From NCBI GenBank assembly GCA_016802295.1, contig JAESIW010000118.1, positions 767,849 to 830,217 of the forward strand: DNA of 62,369 nucleotides, read 5' to 3'. Below the pieces are notes generated by a model. It was not told the DNA's origin, did not search any database, and saw only the letters and a list, made by a program, of their open reading frames with translations. Made by a program: the position numbers and the translations under genes. This document shows positions 1 through 13,500 of this stretch, in pieces. This stretch comes from Brachionus rotundiformis. Its lineage: Eukaryota; Rotifera; Eurotatoria; Ploima; Brachionidae. Position 1 is the first letter of the stretch; the number at the start of each line of letters is the position of its first letter.

Positions 1-1169
1 TTGAAATATTGGACCGTGATTATTCGTACTGACGCCAGTATTGCTATTCTATTAGACAGCTTTTGGTGGTTTTATCTAAAATATTTTAAAGTAACGTCAT
101 TTCAATTTAATATAAATTTATTTTAATATAAATTAAAACTATTTTAGAATGATCCATCTCTGGAGATAGATGCCTATAAATTTTTTAGCCGAATAGCGGA
201 GAGCTTTGCTGCCTTACTATTAAACATACACCCGAGTATGAGGGATCGCTTTTTCGAGAACTATGCAACATTTTTGTCTCAAGCTATTTATTTGGCATTT
301 TTTAATGTATTTCCGGATTGTATATTGCAATTAAATGATCAGTTCAAGCAAGAAATCTGTAATACAGTTCATGAATGGGTGCTTGGTTTAAGACCCATAC
401 CTGAAAGCTATCAAAATTGGCAGATAAACGATGAGATTAATGTCACTGGGGATACTAAAGTTTCCCAAAACAATGAAAGTATTATATTAATTTATATTTT
501 TACTTTTTTGATTATTATATTATAAGTTTTGACAAAAATTAGTAATCTTGAAAAACTGTTAAATAGTTTAGGTGAAAAAAATATAGAAATTATTGAGGAA
601 CCGGAGAATAAAAACAATGATCTAAACAGCGATTTCGAAAAGATACTAAACGGCTTATATAGGAAAAAAAATTTTGAATCTCATGTTGTTGGTGAAGGAT
701 CATTAATTGAAGCTGTTCCTTTCAATTTGAAAGGAAAAAGTGTACTAATTAATCATTATATGAATTTGCATAGTTTAAAATCAGATAGTTCAATTGGATT
801 TAAAATTACTAGAAGTGAAATAGTGCAAAACCCACCGTAATTAATTACTGTTTTTTAAAAAGAATAAACCTTTAATTTATTTTATGTAGCAAAACAGCAG
901 TTACTTATAGAGACAAAATTTATGAAACATTGGAACGAGCAAAGACATTAGATGAAGCTTTTCGGAAAACAAGTGAGGAAAATCAACTTGAAATAAAGCG
1001 AATTGAAAAGGAAAGAAAGCGAGGAATAAATGAGTTTAAAAAACTAAAGAGATCTTCATCGTCACCTGTATCCAAAGAATCAAGTGAACAAAGCATATCC
1101 ATGAAAAAAAAATCAGCTTCGAACACTTCTTTAGCAGTAAAATTTGATGAAATAGAAGAAAAAGATTAA
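1..1169 (+). CDS. FAM227-family protein, 5'-truncated by the window edge
   Basis: This is the 3' part of a FAM227A/B-like gene, a family conserved in ciliated eukaryotes and of unknown molecular function. I read four exons: <1-90, 148-478, 527-836 and 890-1169, with introns of 48-57 bp, GT/AG ends and consistent phases. Seen: the family core with DSFWWFYLKYF in the first exon, then SFAALLLNIHPSMRD, FLSQAIYLAFFNVFPD and WVLGLRPIPESYQNW in the second. The third carries the later conserved block (FNLKGKSVLINHY, RSEIVQNPP). The fourth starts KTAVTYRDKIYETLERA and ends in a Lys/Glu-rich, Ser-rich tail. The N-terminus lies outside the window. The second donor (GTATTA at 479) is the least certain junction. 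Family assignment is from recognised motifs; a cilium or sperm role is only inferred from the family's distribution. Confidence 0.8.
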
Positions 1170-1662
1170 TTGATATTAAAGATTTAAATAAATATTGACA
1201 ATTTAATTTTTTGTTAAATGGAAAAAAATTTCTTTTGTGTAAATAATCTTTTTCACCTAAAATAGTTGGTTTAAAGTGACACAATACTTCATTATTGTTT
1301 TAATAAACGTAATTATATAACCATGATGACAGCTTTAGACTTTGATAACAACATTTTTCTAAAATTTTTATAGCTTTTAAAAATGTAAGCTAAGCTTATA
1401 ATTATTTAATTAATCTTAGATAAATATATTTTTTGTTTTTTTATTAATATATTATTTAACCAGTAATAATAATATGTTAGTTTACAATTAAGTTTTTTAG
1501 ATTAAACACACTTTAAATTAAACATTCTAGAATTTTCTATTGCAATATCTAAATTTAAAATTTGATAAAAATCAATAAGTAAAAAGCTTACATATTTTTT
1601 TAAAAAATGGATTAACATTTCATATTTTGAAACTTAAAGTTGAATTAAATATAGTCTTTAAA
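1170..1662. other. AT-rich intergenic spacer
   Basis: No gene is visible. An AATAAA about 15 bases after the stop of the FAM227-like gene is a plausible poly(A) signal. The rest should contain the promoter of the next gene, but no motif stands out. Confidence 0.5.
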
Positions 1663-3968
1663 ATGAAAACTCTTGAAATCATTATCTTATTTATTTTCAC
1701 CAGGATTTACTTTAGTGAAGCATGTAAGAGTCAATCTAGCAGTGAATCTACAACTTCATCACCAAGCTTTACTTACACCAACCCTTCACAAGGCCAAATT
1801 CTTATAATTGAAAGCCAAACACTTGTTTTGGCAAACATACCCTTCACTTTCCATATTTTGATTTTAACCAAACAAAATTCAACATTTTCACTGATAATTG
1901 ATTTTGGCGATGAATTTTCTGATGAGTTAAATACAACATCAAAAACTATACAAATTAGTAAAACTTATACTAATGTTGGTTTATATAGAATTAACGTTTC
2001 TATTGTTTATCCGTTTTATTTAAATGAAACAAAAACTATCTCCGTTTTTGAAAGTGATTTTATTCTTAACAGCTTAACACTTTTTAATAATTTTTTAGGC
2101 ATTACATCTCGTAAATTTCATGGAATTACTGAAATAGGCTGTTTTAAAGATAATGAAACTTCAAGAGATTTAAACACCTTTATGGATACATATGAACTAA
2201 GTATGGATAATAATTTGTGCGGAGACATATGCTTTCAGCAAAAATTCAATTTTGCTGCTACTCAAGAAGGGTAACAGATGTTTGATTATTTTGATTTTAA
2301 ATTTTAAATTTATAATTAACTATATTTCTTTAATTACTATTTAAAATTAAATAAAGATCAGACTGCTATTGTGGTAACAATTATGGAAAATATGGTCAAG
2401 GTAATTGCACAATGAATTGTAATAGAAAAAGTGATCAAATATGCGGTGATGAGCTAACAAATTCAGTTTATCGCATTAATTGTTAGAATTTTATACTTAA
2501 TTAATTAATAATTCATTTTTAAGTTAAGATGATGAGATTTCAATTAGCTGTAATCCAAAAGAGTTACGTGTAAATCAAATAGCGTATTGCGAAGTGAATT
2601 TCATTTTGAAAAATGGTTCAAATAGTGCCAAAATATATTATGAAGATACTGACACTACTATTGAAGTTAATGCCACCACTGAAACTTTAAAATTTGAAAG
2701 AAAAATGAGTTCGTTTGGGAATTACATCATTCGAGTAGATATCGAAGAATTAGATATATATGCAATTGAATATTTAAATGTGACAGGAAGTATATTTTTT
2801 TGATTATTTAAAATTTGTAAAAATTTATCTTAATTAATAAATTTTATCTATTCTTTAAAAAAATTGTCATCTCTAGTTAAATTAAACTTAATTATTAAGA
2901 ATTTGAAATAGAAATTAAATCCGAGAAATATAAATATTTGTTCTATCTTGCAGATAATTTTATTTTTAATTATTTAATTTTTAAATATTTAAATTATAAA
3001 TTTGAATAGAAAATAAAATGTTATTTAAGTTAAGATAAATTAGTATTCAGTGATTTTTATTTAATTAAATAATTTTTTTTCCTCAAGTTGTGTTATTAGA
3101 TTGTCCAGTAATAGTTCAAAAAAACGTGGAATTTAATTTTTCAATGAAATTTTTTGGATTCGAACAAAATGTGACCATTAGCTTTGGAGATTCAACTTCG
3201 ACTAAAGTTACAAATCAAAACGGTCTAACTATTGCAAATAAATATTTAGCTTACAAAACTTATGAAAGGTTTGGTATCTATAAAATATTTGCATACGATG
3301 ATGATAAAATATTTAATTCGACATGTTATGTTACATTAGATAGTTCAACATTAGATTTAAATGATTTAAACTCAGTTGTTTACTTATTAGACAAAAAACT
3401 TGATTTGAATGATTGCCTCAATAACTGTTCTGGAAAAGGAATATGCAAACAATCCACTAACGATGACTACAAATGTGTTTGTTTCGAAAACTATGAAGGA
3501 AATACTTGCCAAACTGATAAGCATAAATGTATAAGAAAACCGTGTTTAAATAATGGTATATGTAATGAGACGAAAATTATCTCCAATTTTACAGATAATG
3601 TCTATTATGAGTTTGAATGTACTTGTCCTGATAGATATTACGGAACATATTGTGAAAAATTGAAAAATGATTATTGCACTAACAAGACATGTTCTGGAAA
3701 TGGTTTTTGTTTTCTTAATCAAACTTCGGAGCAAGGAGAGTGTAAATGCTTTCCTCTATATAGCGGGGTAAATTGTGAAATCGAGTCTAACGAGATAATG
3801 ACAATTAAAAAAATTATTAGCACAGCAACGATAATAGCAATTATCACAATTATGTTGTTTTTCTCTACATTTATAATATTAGATATATTATCAATATTTA
3901 TCAAGAAAAATAATAAGGTAAAACCAACAAAAAAGATTCAAATAACCAAACCGATTTATGTTAGCTAG
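1663..3968 (+). CDS. Single-pass membrane protein with WSC, PKD-like and EGF domains
   Basis: Predicted type I cell-surface protein of 624 aa from four exons: 1663-2270, 2357-2481, 2529-2789 and 3088-3968 (phases match throughout). A hydrophobic signal peptide covers residues 1-21. A PKD-like beta-sandwich follows at about 60-145 (LIIDFGDEFSD). A WSC domain spans about 154-243 (IGCFKDNETSRDLN, then CYCGNNYG) across the first two exons. Two more PKD-like stretches follow (about 245-405; the second has ISFGDSTS). Three EGF-like modules lie at about 440-563, each with the CxCxxxxxGxxC type ending. A transmembrane helix at about 576-600 precedes a short basic tail. WSC plus PKD recalls polycystin-1 ectodomains, but there is no GAIN/GPS or channel region here. 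It is likely an adhesion or glycan-binding receptor; the ligand is unknown. I chose the ATG at 1663 because it begins the signal peptide. Confidence 0.75.
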
Positions 3969-4909
3969 AAATTTATATGATTTTTTTATAATTAATTTTT
4001 TAAAAAAGCGTAATAAGCTAAAATAATGTTTTATTTTCAAGATTGGATAATAATTAAAATAACATGATAAAATCGAGAGCAAAAATTAAAAAATTGACTA
4101 TTTTCTATTTTTCTGATTTTAAAAGTATCAAAAATAATAAATAGTTGAATTTAAAGTTTTTTTAAATTGAATTATTAGAAGAATACTTGAAATAGTAATG
4201 AGAATAAATTAGACATTTTTTAATATATTTTATTAAAGAGCAGCAATTTAATTTTAAAAATACAAATTTGAATACTGATTACAATTTTCTTAATTAATTT
4301 TCAAAATTCAATTAATATTAATAAAAATATTTCATTTTGCTTTAGACAAGAAAAACGAATAATAAAATGAGTTTGATTTTGTCCAAAAGTACTTAATTAT
4401 TTCCAAACTTTGTACAATACAATTTCCAAGTTATTTTAAAAAATTTGAAAAATTTACTTCAATTACTGGAGTTAATTAAGCTTAAATAATATAATTGCAA
4501 ATCAGTCATTAAATCTTTGCTAACTATAGACAAAAAGAATCAGTGAATGATAAGTCAATAAATAGTTTCAAATAAGAAAAATAGGCGAGAAAAATTTTTT
4601 TTATTGTTTTTCATACAAATGAATTTTTTAAATTGATATAAAATTTTATCAAGCGTTACCTGTACAATTGGTTGGTTTTTCTTACCAAATATCGCAATTT
4701 TGATATTGGCTCTCACCATAATTGTCAACGATTTTGTTTTTCTCATCATAAAATAAAAAAAAAGTGAAGCTCTAATTGAATAGTTTTCCACCTCTTGCAT
4801 AATTCCATTCTAATTTTTTCTACTTTCCGCCCAAAAAGTTTTAAGATAAAAATTTTCGTATAAAAATTGTATATTTTTAAAAAACTGAACTTTGTTAAAA
4901 CAATTGAAA
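3969..4909. other. AT-rich intergenic spacer
   Basis: About 940 bases with no supportable gene on either strand. The short open frames on the minus strand have no coding-like composition. Confidence 0.5.
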
Positions 4910-6197
4910 ATGGGCAGCGACATGAGCAAACCAAGGCATAGGCGAAATGCCTCTGCTGATGCGTAAATTGCTTTATATCTTGGAGTAACTTAACACTAAT
5001 TTTTTTCTTAAGATTCCGGGAACAAGGAGTTAAAAATTTAGTCTGCAGAGAAGTAGGTTATGACTATGGTGACTTGTACCGAAGACAACCTCCAAGGTTC
5101 TTTGGTAGGCCGAATGAACCGATACGGCATCTTCCCCCCGATCCATGTGATCCATGTCGAACTAGCCGATGCTCTACTCCAAGTCCATGTTTACCAATCA
5201 CATCTAATTATGTTGACGTTCCAGTTGATACAAAGTACTATCGACCTGGACAATATCAAACTCTCAGATCTAACTGCTACAAGGAGGATTTCTATCCAGA
5301 TACTCGCCAAATGAGTGCTAGAAAACCTTACACCCAATACACTTATGATGATTGTGAGAGACTTGCTTCTAAACTTGACTGTGATGTCATACCAAGCGAT
5401 AAGATATATGAAATCCGCAAAGAAAAGGTCCTGATCAAAACAGACAGATCACAAAGTCCACCAAAAATAAGAAGTAAAAGTTCAGATCGGTATTTGGAAG
5501 TGCCAAGATCGGTAAGAATTTTAAATGCGGAATCCTATCGGCCTGAAAAAGTGGTAGTCAACTCTGATGCTGAAAACATTAGGTCTCGTCTGAGATCTAG
5601 ATCAGGTTATAATGAAGAAACACAAGTTAGATCAGAATCAAATGAGAGACATTATGTTGAAAATAAGAGCCTTAACTCAGGCTTGAACAAATCTCAGGTT
5701 TGTCTGAATAATGACATTATATATGTACCTATGGTTCGCGAAGAGTTTATCAAGCGCGAATCACAGAAGCTAAATTCAGAATCAGGTACAGGCTCTCATT
5801 TAAATCGATTCTAACCGTACTACTTTCTAGATTCTAGCTTTATTAGTTAATTAGATTAGATTTTTTTCCTTAATTTTTTATTAATATTGACAAAAATACT
5901 TAACATAAAGGAGACACAGAATATCGTAAGCGACCTAATAAAATAATCATTAGAGAAGTTGAACCAGCAAGTATAAAATCAATTTTAAAGACTCAAATAG
6001 ATCCGGTTAGTCATGCCTCTGATGTAAATTTTAAAGAGATTTTAGCAGATAAAATTGTTGATGATGAAGGGAAATTAAACACAAAATCACGTGGAACATC
6101 AACAGCTTCAGCCACAAATGAACTTAAATCTAATAGTTTTGCTAATTTAAAATTTGGACTTGGAAAAGACGGAAGCTTACTTTATACTTATGAATAA
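4910..6197 (+). CDS. Orphan Pro/Cys- and Ser/Arg-rich protein
   Basis: Three exons, 4910-4962, 5049-5785 and 5920-6197, give a 355-aa protein. The first is a small exon starting MGSDMSKPRHRRNASADA, spliced from GTAAAT to TCTGCAG in the right phase. I do not recognise the family. Seen: an early cluster of Pro and Cys (DPCDPCRTSRCSTPSPC), a Tyr-rich stretch, then a long polar, probably disordered region rich in Ser, Arg and Glu with possible basophilic kinase sites. The end is more compact (LKFGLGKDGSLLYTYE). There is no signal peptide or membrane segment, so it is likely intracellular. The segment IIYVPMVREEFIKRE resembles VYVPVVRPVFVPRE in the gene at 31259-33223, which also has a Pro/Cys cluster. 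A structural or scaffold role is only a guess. Confidence 0.7.
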
Positions 6198-7597
6198 AAT
6201 TCTGTTTGTTTATTTTTTCAATTTTTACAATTTAAAATATCTTGAATTTTTTTAAAAATATTTATGTTAAAAAGTTTTTAAAGTAGCCTTAATAGAAAGA
6301 GTTAAAGAAACTCTATTTTGTTCTAATAATCAAAGCTAAAAATAAATTTTTTTTTAAATTATTATCATTATTATCACTATTCATTAATTTTAAAAATATC
6401 ATATGCCAAAAGTTGTGAAATAATGAAAAATTTATTTAATTCCAGATAATAGTGATATTTAACTATCTTTTGTTATAATTAATTTTTTAAAATAAAACTA
6501 AATATTTTAAGGAAAAAATATTAACTAACTGATATAATTGATATAAAAGATCAATCCAAAAAATCTGTATGCTTTTTTTTAAAATCAAAAAAAAATTGAA
6601 ACTTGTTCTTTCCAAAAAAAAACACCAATTCATTCAAAACTTGTTTTCATTGTATAAAAAACTGATTAATTATAGATTCAAAAGGGTATTTGATATAGTA
6701 TTAGATAAAAATTATAAACATAGATTAGATACATAAAATCATTCAACTTAAAAATCAAAATAAATTTAAAATTGAGCAAAAAAAATTAAGGAAAAATATT
6801 CAAAATATTGAATCCAATAATTTAAAAAAGTTTAAGTAAAGAAAATGAAAAAATTTAAATTTTAAAGAAAATCAAATTAAACAATAAGTAATTTATACGT
6901 ATATTAATTTTATTTTTGTTTGGTTAAGCTTGATTGAAAGTATTATTTCAAAATATAGTTAAAATTTTCTTGTAATAAATTTTTATTATTCTTATTAACT
7001 TATAAAAGTATTATTTAACTTCCATTTTCATGTATTTCTTAAACGAGTTTTTAAATAAATTTAGTAATTATATCTTTTTGAATAGATAAAGTATTATTTG
7101 AAGAATTATCTCTTCGGTAGAAATTTTCAATGATGGGAAATTACCCAACAATTGCCTAGAATCGTTAATTAAGCATTAATGAATCTAATCATAGATTGAG
7201 ATATGTTTTTAAAATCAAAAGTAAAAGAAAATTTCTTTATTGTTTCAAAATAATTTCTAATTAATCTTAACGTTATTTTTTTAATTTTGATCAATTATTT
7301 TAGAAAAATTAATTTAAATTAATTTCTTACAATTGTTTATAAATATTTGAAAAAGTTACATATTAAATTTTAAATATCGGAAAACAAAAAAAGAAAATTT
7401 AATTTATTAATAAGAATTATTAATAAATAAATTGGTCGAAGCTTTACAAATAAAAAATTCAATTTTTCAATTTTTACAAATATCAATATTGAGCATTCAT
7501 TCAACGGCATGGATTCTCATTGCAGGACATCTTTGTTTCAGACCTCACTTAAAAATATAATCAAATAAAAAACTTATACTAATATAAATATATTAAA
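6198..7597. other. AT-rich intergenic spacer between convergent genes
   Basis: About 1.4 kb holding the two 3' ends of convergent genes. I see only A/T-rich DNA with homopolymer runs, and no RNA gene, repeat or reading frame I can defend. Confidence 0.5.
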
Positions 7598-10500
7598 TTA
7601 CGTTGAGTCTAGAGTGGTGTGCAACAAATTTACCAAAATCATTCGGTGATGGTTATCCAAGCTTAAACCATTAACTTGTGCCGAATCAACACTACAGTCA
7701 TAATTACCATCCGAGTTTAAATTGTTACAAAATATATTTTCTGATCTAACTCTGACAGCCTCATTCTTTAAATTAGTTGGTCTTATGCGTATTAAGGGCT
7801 TGCGTACAGAAACTTTTGATTTGTCATTTTTGGTTTCATTAGCTTTGGATTCCATATTCTCAAAATTAGCTTTTATAAGCTTTATATTCTCACTGCTCGG
7901 CTGTTTGACCCGAAAATTTGGTACTTTTTTAAACATAAAATTACTGTCACATGTCGATGCATTAAGCTCACTATTTTTGGTTTCTTTTGCTTCGGCAATG
8001 TCATCGTCTTCATAAAAATCCTCGTCTAATGGCTTGTAATTTTTGATTGTGTCATATTTGGAACAATTGGATGAGGAAGAAGAGGACATGGACAAGTTTG
8101 AGTAAATCGGCTCATTTGATGCAGATGAATAGGACGATGATGTTGGACTCGATGGTGACATATTTTTTGGAATTATCTTTACGGGCGAGTGTTTGGTTAT
8201 TGATTCCTGAGAAAAGCTTATTTGATTATTGTCACAATTACTTACACCGCTGTCTGTGCTTAGGATTGTAGATGTGCTGTCAGCGAAAAAGTTGAATCTT
8301 GTTTGATTTATCAACGAAGGCTTCATATTGCCCGGTTTGTCGTTCAGAGAATTTCGCTTTGCTATAGGATGCTTCTCTTCAGCACAATGCTGATTCGGGT
8401 CAGTCATGTTACGCCTTGGACGATCCAACCGGCCTCCGAAAATTCGTGTTCCGTTTGCTTGTTGCTTTTGGTAAACCTTTTTGTCTATGACTGGTGACTT
8501 GACAGCTTCTATTATGGTTGCCTCAGATTGGTTTTCTGTTAAGGTTGCACTAGAGTTTCGCCTATCAGTGTCGCTTTGTATTTCGTTAGACTCTGCCGAA
8601 AAACTTCTTGAAATGGTCGTATTAGATGTTTCACTTTCGTTGCCAGTCTCCGACTTTAAAATTTTGTTCGAATTTAAAAATTTTTGTCTCTCTGACAAAT
8701 ATTTTTGTTTGGCCACCTCTAGAAACTCAATCCATTTTTTACACTGGTTCGAAATGAACATGTAGACAGAGTCTGGCACATTGTAGTCATTAAGCGAGAT
8801 ACAAATAAAAGCCTTGTCAGTTTGACTCAACTCTTTGACCATCATTTTATTTGTTTGCATCGGTGGCTTGATTATCTTGTACTTTTTGCTCTTTTTAAGC
8901 TGGGTGATTAGTAACATGTCGGTGAATAGAAAACAGTGAACATCTACGGACTTAGGCACGTCTTTAAGCCGCAATGGGCCTTGATGTATTAGCTCTCTAA
9001 CTGAGGTTTTGGCACAACCTGGTAATGGCGATTTAATGTCAAATTTTTTGAACTGATTCAGAATATCATTAATTTCGTCATTTTGTCCTTGGACGCCTTC
9101 GTATTTTTCGATGGAGTCCGATATATCGTTAAACTGGGCCATGTATCCAAGCTTAACATTTATTCTATTAGGTAATGAATTCACTATTTCTTTCTAAATC
9201 AAAAAATTGATACAAAGTTTAACTTAGAAGATAAGATTACAATATAAGTAAATTTTTCTCGTTTGAAATCATCGTCTGTGAATTGAATGATATTGTCTAT
9301 GAGAATGTGATATCTAGTGATTCTCTGCACAGGCATTATCATATACTCGGAAAATTTCAGACGTCCTGCGAGTGGATGATTTTCGGCCCACTAATAAAAC
9401 ATAAGATAAGATTTTAATTATTTTATGATTTATTTTATATAGGATAAAAAAAACATTTTATTCAATAAAATAGATTTTTAATTTGTTCTTAGAATTAAGC
9501 GTAAATATTTAGCAAAAATAAATTAATCAAAAATTTTGGACTCTAATTGCCCATACATCAAAAATTAAAAATTATTTATCATTTTGAATTGGCAAATAAA
9601 TGCTGATTTTTAAAAAAATATTTTCAAATTATTCTAAAACGTTTATTATGACGAACTTTTTTTCAAACTTTTTTTTAATTAGATTTTCTCTTTTTTAATA
9701 AAATGTATGCCAAATTAATACATATCAAACAAAAAGATTAACATAATTGAACAAAATTTTTAAAATTTAAAATATTAAATTAAACTAGATCTAGGAGGAA
9801 TATTTTCTACAATTTTAACAACTTTTCTTAAATATTATAAGTGCTTTAATATTTTATTAAAAAATTTTCTATCAATATGTTAATGTGTTCTTCTTCTAAA
9901 TTAATTTTTAACAAATCAAACGCTATAAAAACAATTAAGCTTAAAATGATGGAAAATTTAATCATCTGTTAACTGAATATAACATTCTTTTATAGAATAT
10001 ATTATAAGAATAAAAATCAATAGTCCTTGATAAATCTATTTTTAATAGTTAACTAATAATTAAACTTACATTTATAAATTTGGCAAAATTTTCATTTTCG
10101 CTAGCTTTTTGTTTAAGATAATCATTTAAATTATTTTGCTCAAGACAGTATTCTTCATACGGTTGAAACAAATTCTTAAACTTGAAAAAAAAATATTATT
10201 AAAAAATTAATCAGCAAAATTTTAAAACTTATACATCAGAAAATGAGCTAATCAGGAATTGTGGGTCTATGAGAAGACTGATTGAAGAGCCATTGATTAA
10301 ATTATACAATGTGGGATGTAAATACTTGCACCATAAAGTCAAATTGCACTTAAAAACCTCGATTATATTACAAAAAAGCTTTCTAAGATCAATATCGTTA
10401 AAAAGCTGGCTTGTTTGTTCATTAAGCTTTAGATTGACCAAACAATTGAGAAAGACATCAATGACTATTTTGATTGACTTTATAAACGAGCATTCTGTTA

Positions 10501-13500
10501 CTAACAATTCCCATATTGCCATTTGCTGTTTAGCTTTACGAATCGGCAAGGACTTAAAGGAAAATTAAATAAAAAAAATATTAAAGTGAGCTTTATTTGT
10601 GAAAGGTTTCTCTATACCTGTGCATAAGAGTCGCCTACAAACTTGTACCAATCGGATTCGATTTCAAGCCAAGCTGGATCGAATGGTCCTATGGCGAACT
10701 CCTCGGGTAATTTTGGTAGCTGTCGAGTGTAGAGCTCGAGAAATTCGTTTAGTGGTGAAGCGGGTTCCAATTTAGAATTACTATAGCTGGCAAAAATGCT
10801 TGCTATTTGGCCCATGCGGCGAAAATTGCCACGATTAACGCGCACCACTCGCTCACTTGTGTTCACTGGACTTGGAAATGCCATATTCGAATAATTCGAG
10901 CATATTGAAGTAGACGAGCTGTTCTTAAGCGAACCAGCTTGCGTCTGGCTAGAACTGTGCTCGTTCATTACAGCTATACAACTGTTTCGCTTCTGCTTGC
11001 TCTTAAATTTTAGAAATTTACATAAAATTTTTAATTGCATTCAAAAAAATTAAACTAAAAGGTAAATTTTAATAATTTGTTATTAGGCTGATTCATTTGG
11101 AACCTGCATGAAAAAAATAGAAAATGCTTGTAAAAATTACAGCTTTTTTTTTTCTTGAAAAATAAAATTTTCAAGTTATTGAAAACAAGCTGAAAATTCA
11201 TTTTAGTTAAGTCAATAAAATTTTCAAGTTGTCTCTAAAGTTTTTTTTATTTTCTAAGATAAATATTGTTGTCAAGTCTTTAGAGCTGTCAAACTTGTTC
11301 ACAAGTGGAGAGTCCAATCTAATTTAATAAAACACATTTTGAAAGAAATATTACATTTTTGTAAGCTTTTGAGCCGAAGTAATTGTGCCAATTAATAGAC
11401 GAAGACGTGGGTTGTGTTGTTATGTTCTGCTTTGGCACATCTTCGTCGTGTTTTGGTATCAAATCTTTTTCTTAATGAGAACAAAAAAAAACTTAATTTT
11501 ATTTCAAAAATCATCTTATTTACTTTTTAGGGTGAATTCGGCTCCAAAATACTGCTCGCACAATTGGTCCAGATCGGCTAGATTATTGTTACTTAGATAA
11601 AGCTCATAATCGTCACTGTTAATATTCATATCCATAAAAAACGATTTTAATGCATCTCTATAATAAAATGCTGGATTAGTCACGTACATATGTTTTTAAT
11701 ATAAATTATCTAATTAGACATATATTTGAAAGCATTTTTTATTAAATATTTTATCATTTCTTAACAATTTAAAAATGATTAATTTAAAAGATAATGTTTA
11801 AGTACTTCAGGGATTGTCCTTTGCGTAATTTAATGGTCTTTTGAAGCGGTTTTGAATTGGAACTCATGTGAATATTTATTTCAGACATCGCCTCATTGTT
11901 GAGAAAATTGGACGATGATGAACAAAAGTGCTTAAGCTTGGAATATGAATCCTCGTCTATGGTTTGATAGTTATTTAGCTTGAACAATGGATTTCGAATA
12001 GCTTTGGTAGTCGAGTTGTCATTTTGCTTTAGGTTATCCACACATTGTTCATTTTTTTTGACTAATTGAACATTCAGGTCGATTAGACTTTGAGTTTGAA
12101 ACTGAAAAAAAAGATTAGTAAAGGTTAGACACTGAACAAATAGATAAGTTTACTTGCTGAAAGCGTTTTTTGCGGTAATTGGCACCCTCATTCGACTCCG
12201 TGTCTTGTTGGCTCATATCTGTTGCTAAAACAAAAAATATCAATTGAAAATTAATTAGATAAAAATTGTCACATACTATTTGTTTTAGTTTGATTCTGAG
12301 TAAACATATTTCCATTAATGTTGTTGACAAAGTTTATTGAATTTAAATTTTGATCGAGAGTTTTGGTTGCAGTGCTGCATTTATTGTTTAGCGAAAGTGT
12401 TAAAATCGAAGGCGATGGAGAACAGCACCGATTTTCATTATCTTCATTAATATCCAACCGATCTAAAGTCTAAATAGAAAAATGTAATTTTGTCAACGCC
12501 CCTGATTTGAATGTTTGGTTGCGGATAAAGGAAGTTAACCTTGTTTACACGTGAAAATTCTCAGTTAAATATTATGACTAAGGGGATATCTTAACTAAAT
12601 AAAAAAATTAGTCTATGATAAAAAAAAATCACATTTTCAATAATTAACTTATGATTTTTTTTAATAAGATAACTTTTTTATTAAATTTTGTTATTTTTAA
12701 GCTTTTTATTTAGATATTTTAGTTAGTTTTCAATTAAAAACACGCACTTTAGTTCTATAAATTATCGTGACTGGCATCAATTTATAAAGGTTTTTTATGC
12801 AATTATTCCTCATGATATTTAGAGTCATTACTCAAGTTAACTCTTAATGCGCTTCAATTCAAATTGGACAAATTAAGTATGGTAGATTAAAATATAGTAG
12901 TAATGTTTATTTTAAATTAAATTAATCATGAAGTGCCATTATATATGAAAACTAATTAAAAATTTCAAAAAAAGCTATCTATTAATTTTGCTTGATTAGT
13001 GATAGACATTTATTTCAAAAATAATTAAATTTTTTGTTTATACTATCGAAAAATTAAATCAAAATTGATTACTTTATTAGACGAGATAATATAATTGAAA
13101 GAGTTAATTTAAATTAAAGCTATCTTGACACCAATGCGTTTAAAGCCAGTCTAGCCTTGTTAGCCAAAATAAATTTTAGACCTAATTCTGTTTTTTTAAG
13201 AGACACCGTTTTTATTATTTTGACCTATTTCACTCATCTTTTCTTTGAAAATTATTCCAAACAATTAATTGCATAAAAAACAATGTCATTTGGCCTCATT
13301 CCACTTAGGTTTTCTTTTTTAACGCTATCAAAAAATACTTAAATAAATGAATAACTTATAAATAAGAATTATAATTATCAGTCCTTATTTTATAAAAAAA
13401 TATTTCATTGAAGCTAAGCAATATTTTTTTTAATCATAAAATGATACAGGAAATTAAATAAGTTGATGTTTTCTGGAAAAAAATATTGAAATTAATGAAA

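Noticed and set aside
3546..4082. Minus-strand frames opposite the EGF/WSC receptor
   Set aside because: Ile-rich antisense shadows of the plus-strand exon.
8047..8765. Plus-strand open frames opposite the RhoGEF last exon
   Set aside because: They are shadows of the PH-domain and tail exon on the minus strand, which has recognisable homology.
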